Part shown: positions 13,227 through 13,511 of the stretch, in pieces
Layout of the letters: every line of letters begins with the position of its first letter
How positions within the stretch are numbered: the stretch's first letter is position 1
From: Actinomycetes bacterium
Lineage (GTDB): Bacteria > Actinomycetota > Actinomycetes > Propionibacteriales > Propionibacteriaceae
Assembly: GCA_023458095.1 (NCBI GenBank)
Contig: JAEXAS010000022.1
Coordinates: 1-13,511, forward strand
Length of the DNA: 13,511 nt
Direction of reading: 5' to 3'
Notes under the pieces: model-generated
What the model was told of the DNA's origin: nothing
The model's database searches: none
The model's input: the letters and a program-made list of their open reading frames with translations, nothing else
Made by a program: the position numbers and the translations under genes

Positions 13227-13294
13227 ACCGTATGGGTAAGAATTCCGTCACCCGGACGGGGGACGCGCCTCTGGCAAGCGCAACGGCCGCTGTC

Positions 13295-13338
13295 GGCGGA
13301 GGACCTCGGGGCACTCACCACACCCCCAGGCCTCCGCC
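13295..13338 (-). terminator. Long hairpin terminator after the third secreted gene
   Basis: Outer arms GGCGGAGG (13295-13302) and CCTCCGCC (13331-13338) pair exactly. Inside them CCTCGGGG and CCCCCAGG continue the stem with one mismatch and one bulge, leaving an 11-nt loop. The hairpin begins 6 bp after the stop of the rightmost gene. Confidence 0.75.
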
Positions 13339-13344
13339 CGTTGG

Positions 13345-13511
13345 TCAGCGAGCCACCGACTTCGTGGCTTTGGATTTCTTGGCGACGGTCGTGTAACCGG
13401 TCTTGCTCCCCGTCACCACCACCGTGATCTTCTTACCCTTGTACTTGCTCGCGATCTTGTAGGTGCGCTTGGTCGCCTTCGAGATCTTCTTCCCATTGGC
13501 GTACCACTGAT
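13345..13511 (-). CDS. C-terminal part of a third secreted paralogue (cut by window)
   Basis: Only the last 54 codons are in the window; the gene continues past the right edge. They read QWYANGKKISKATKRTYK, then GKKITVVVTGSKTGY and a lysine-rich end. This is the same WYxNG module that closes the two genes downstream. It is strikingly lysine-rich (about 15 of 54 residues), where the other two copies use arginine. The missing part presumably holds a signal peptide and beta domains or further modules. Three such genes in a row on one strand form a local paralogue cluster. Confidence 0.8.
   Translation of the reverse strand, partial: QWYANGKKISKATKRTYKIASKYKGKKITVVVTGSKTGYTTVAKKSKATKSVAR

Noticed and set aside
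12197..13230. Cyclic-di-GMP or cyclic-di-AMP riboswitch before the secreted genes
   Set aside because: The predicted leaders are only about 60 nt and lack the conserved cores of those riboswitches.

Overview
The window is high-GC DNA with strong third-position GC bias. It reads as the chromosome of an actinobacterium. Supporting signs are an MprA/MprB-like two-component system, a DUF3152-type secreted protein, frequent GTG/TTG starts, probable leaderless genes with a TAnnnT-like -10 box 6-7 nt before the start codon, and an intergenic repeat with the core CTTCGACAGGCTCAG. Propionibacteriaceae or a neighbouring family is my guess; no single feature fixes it. No phage, transposase, CRISPR array, tRNA or rRNA is visible.

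Layout, left to right. 1-218: a perfect 38-bp palindrome, then a short coding-like stretch whose strand is unclear. 219-944 (+): membrane protein. 945-1077: tandem 35-bp repeat between convergent genes. 1078-1482 (-): small DUF4345-like membrane protein, divergent from a HAD hydrolase at 1641-2258 (+). A nested-palindrome terminator (2269-2304) separates the hydrolase from a convergent pair on the minus strand: ornithine carbamoyltransferase (3135-4124), then a TauE/SafE permease (2301-3107). Divergent from these, 4187-5034 (+) holds a YvlD/phage-holin-4-like membrane protein translationally coupled to a low-molecular-weight protein tyrosine phosphatase. A SUKH-like protein (5094-6122) follows, then the response regulator and sensor kinase (6206-8331). 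Facing them is a DUF3152-family protein (8515-9276, -) whose metalloprotease motif is destroyed.

The right part is all on the minus strand. The ribosomal and replication operon is transcribed rpsF, ssb, rpsR, rplI (11141 down to 9378) and ends at a strong hairpin (9334-9367). Its S18 lacks the zinc-binding cysteines, and the ssb-rpsR spacer is swollen by intergenic repeats. Upstream lie three tandem paralogues of secreted, probably surface-exposed proteins, the third cut by the window edge. They combine a signal peptide, Cna-B/carboxypeptidase-regulatory-like beta domains carrying a paired-cysteine signature, and a C-terminal module with a QWYRNG-like core.

The most interesting observations are four. 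First, the two complete secreted genes share a gap-free promoter and leader, including a GGGG-looped hairpin with one compensatory change. Second, the DUF3152 protein looks like a dead enzyme. Third, a cysteine-free S18 sits in the main operon. Fourth, the 38-bp perfect palindrome. No complete new defence or mobile system is evident; most genes are housekeeping or envelope and signalling functions.
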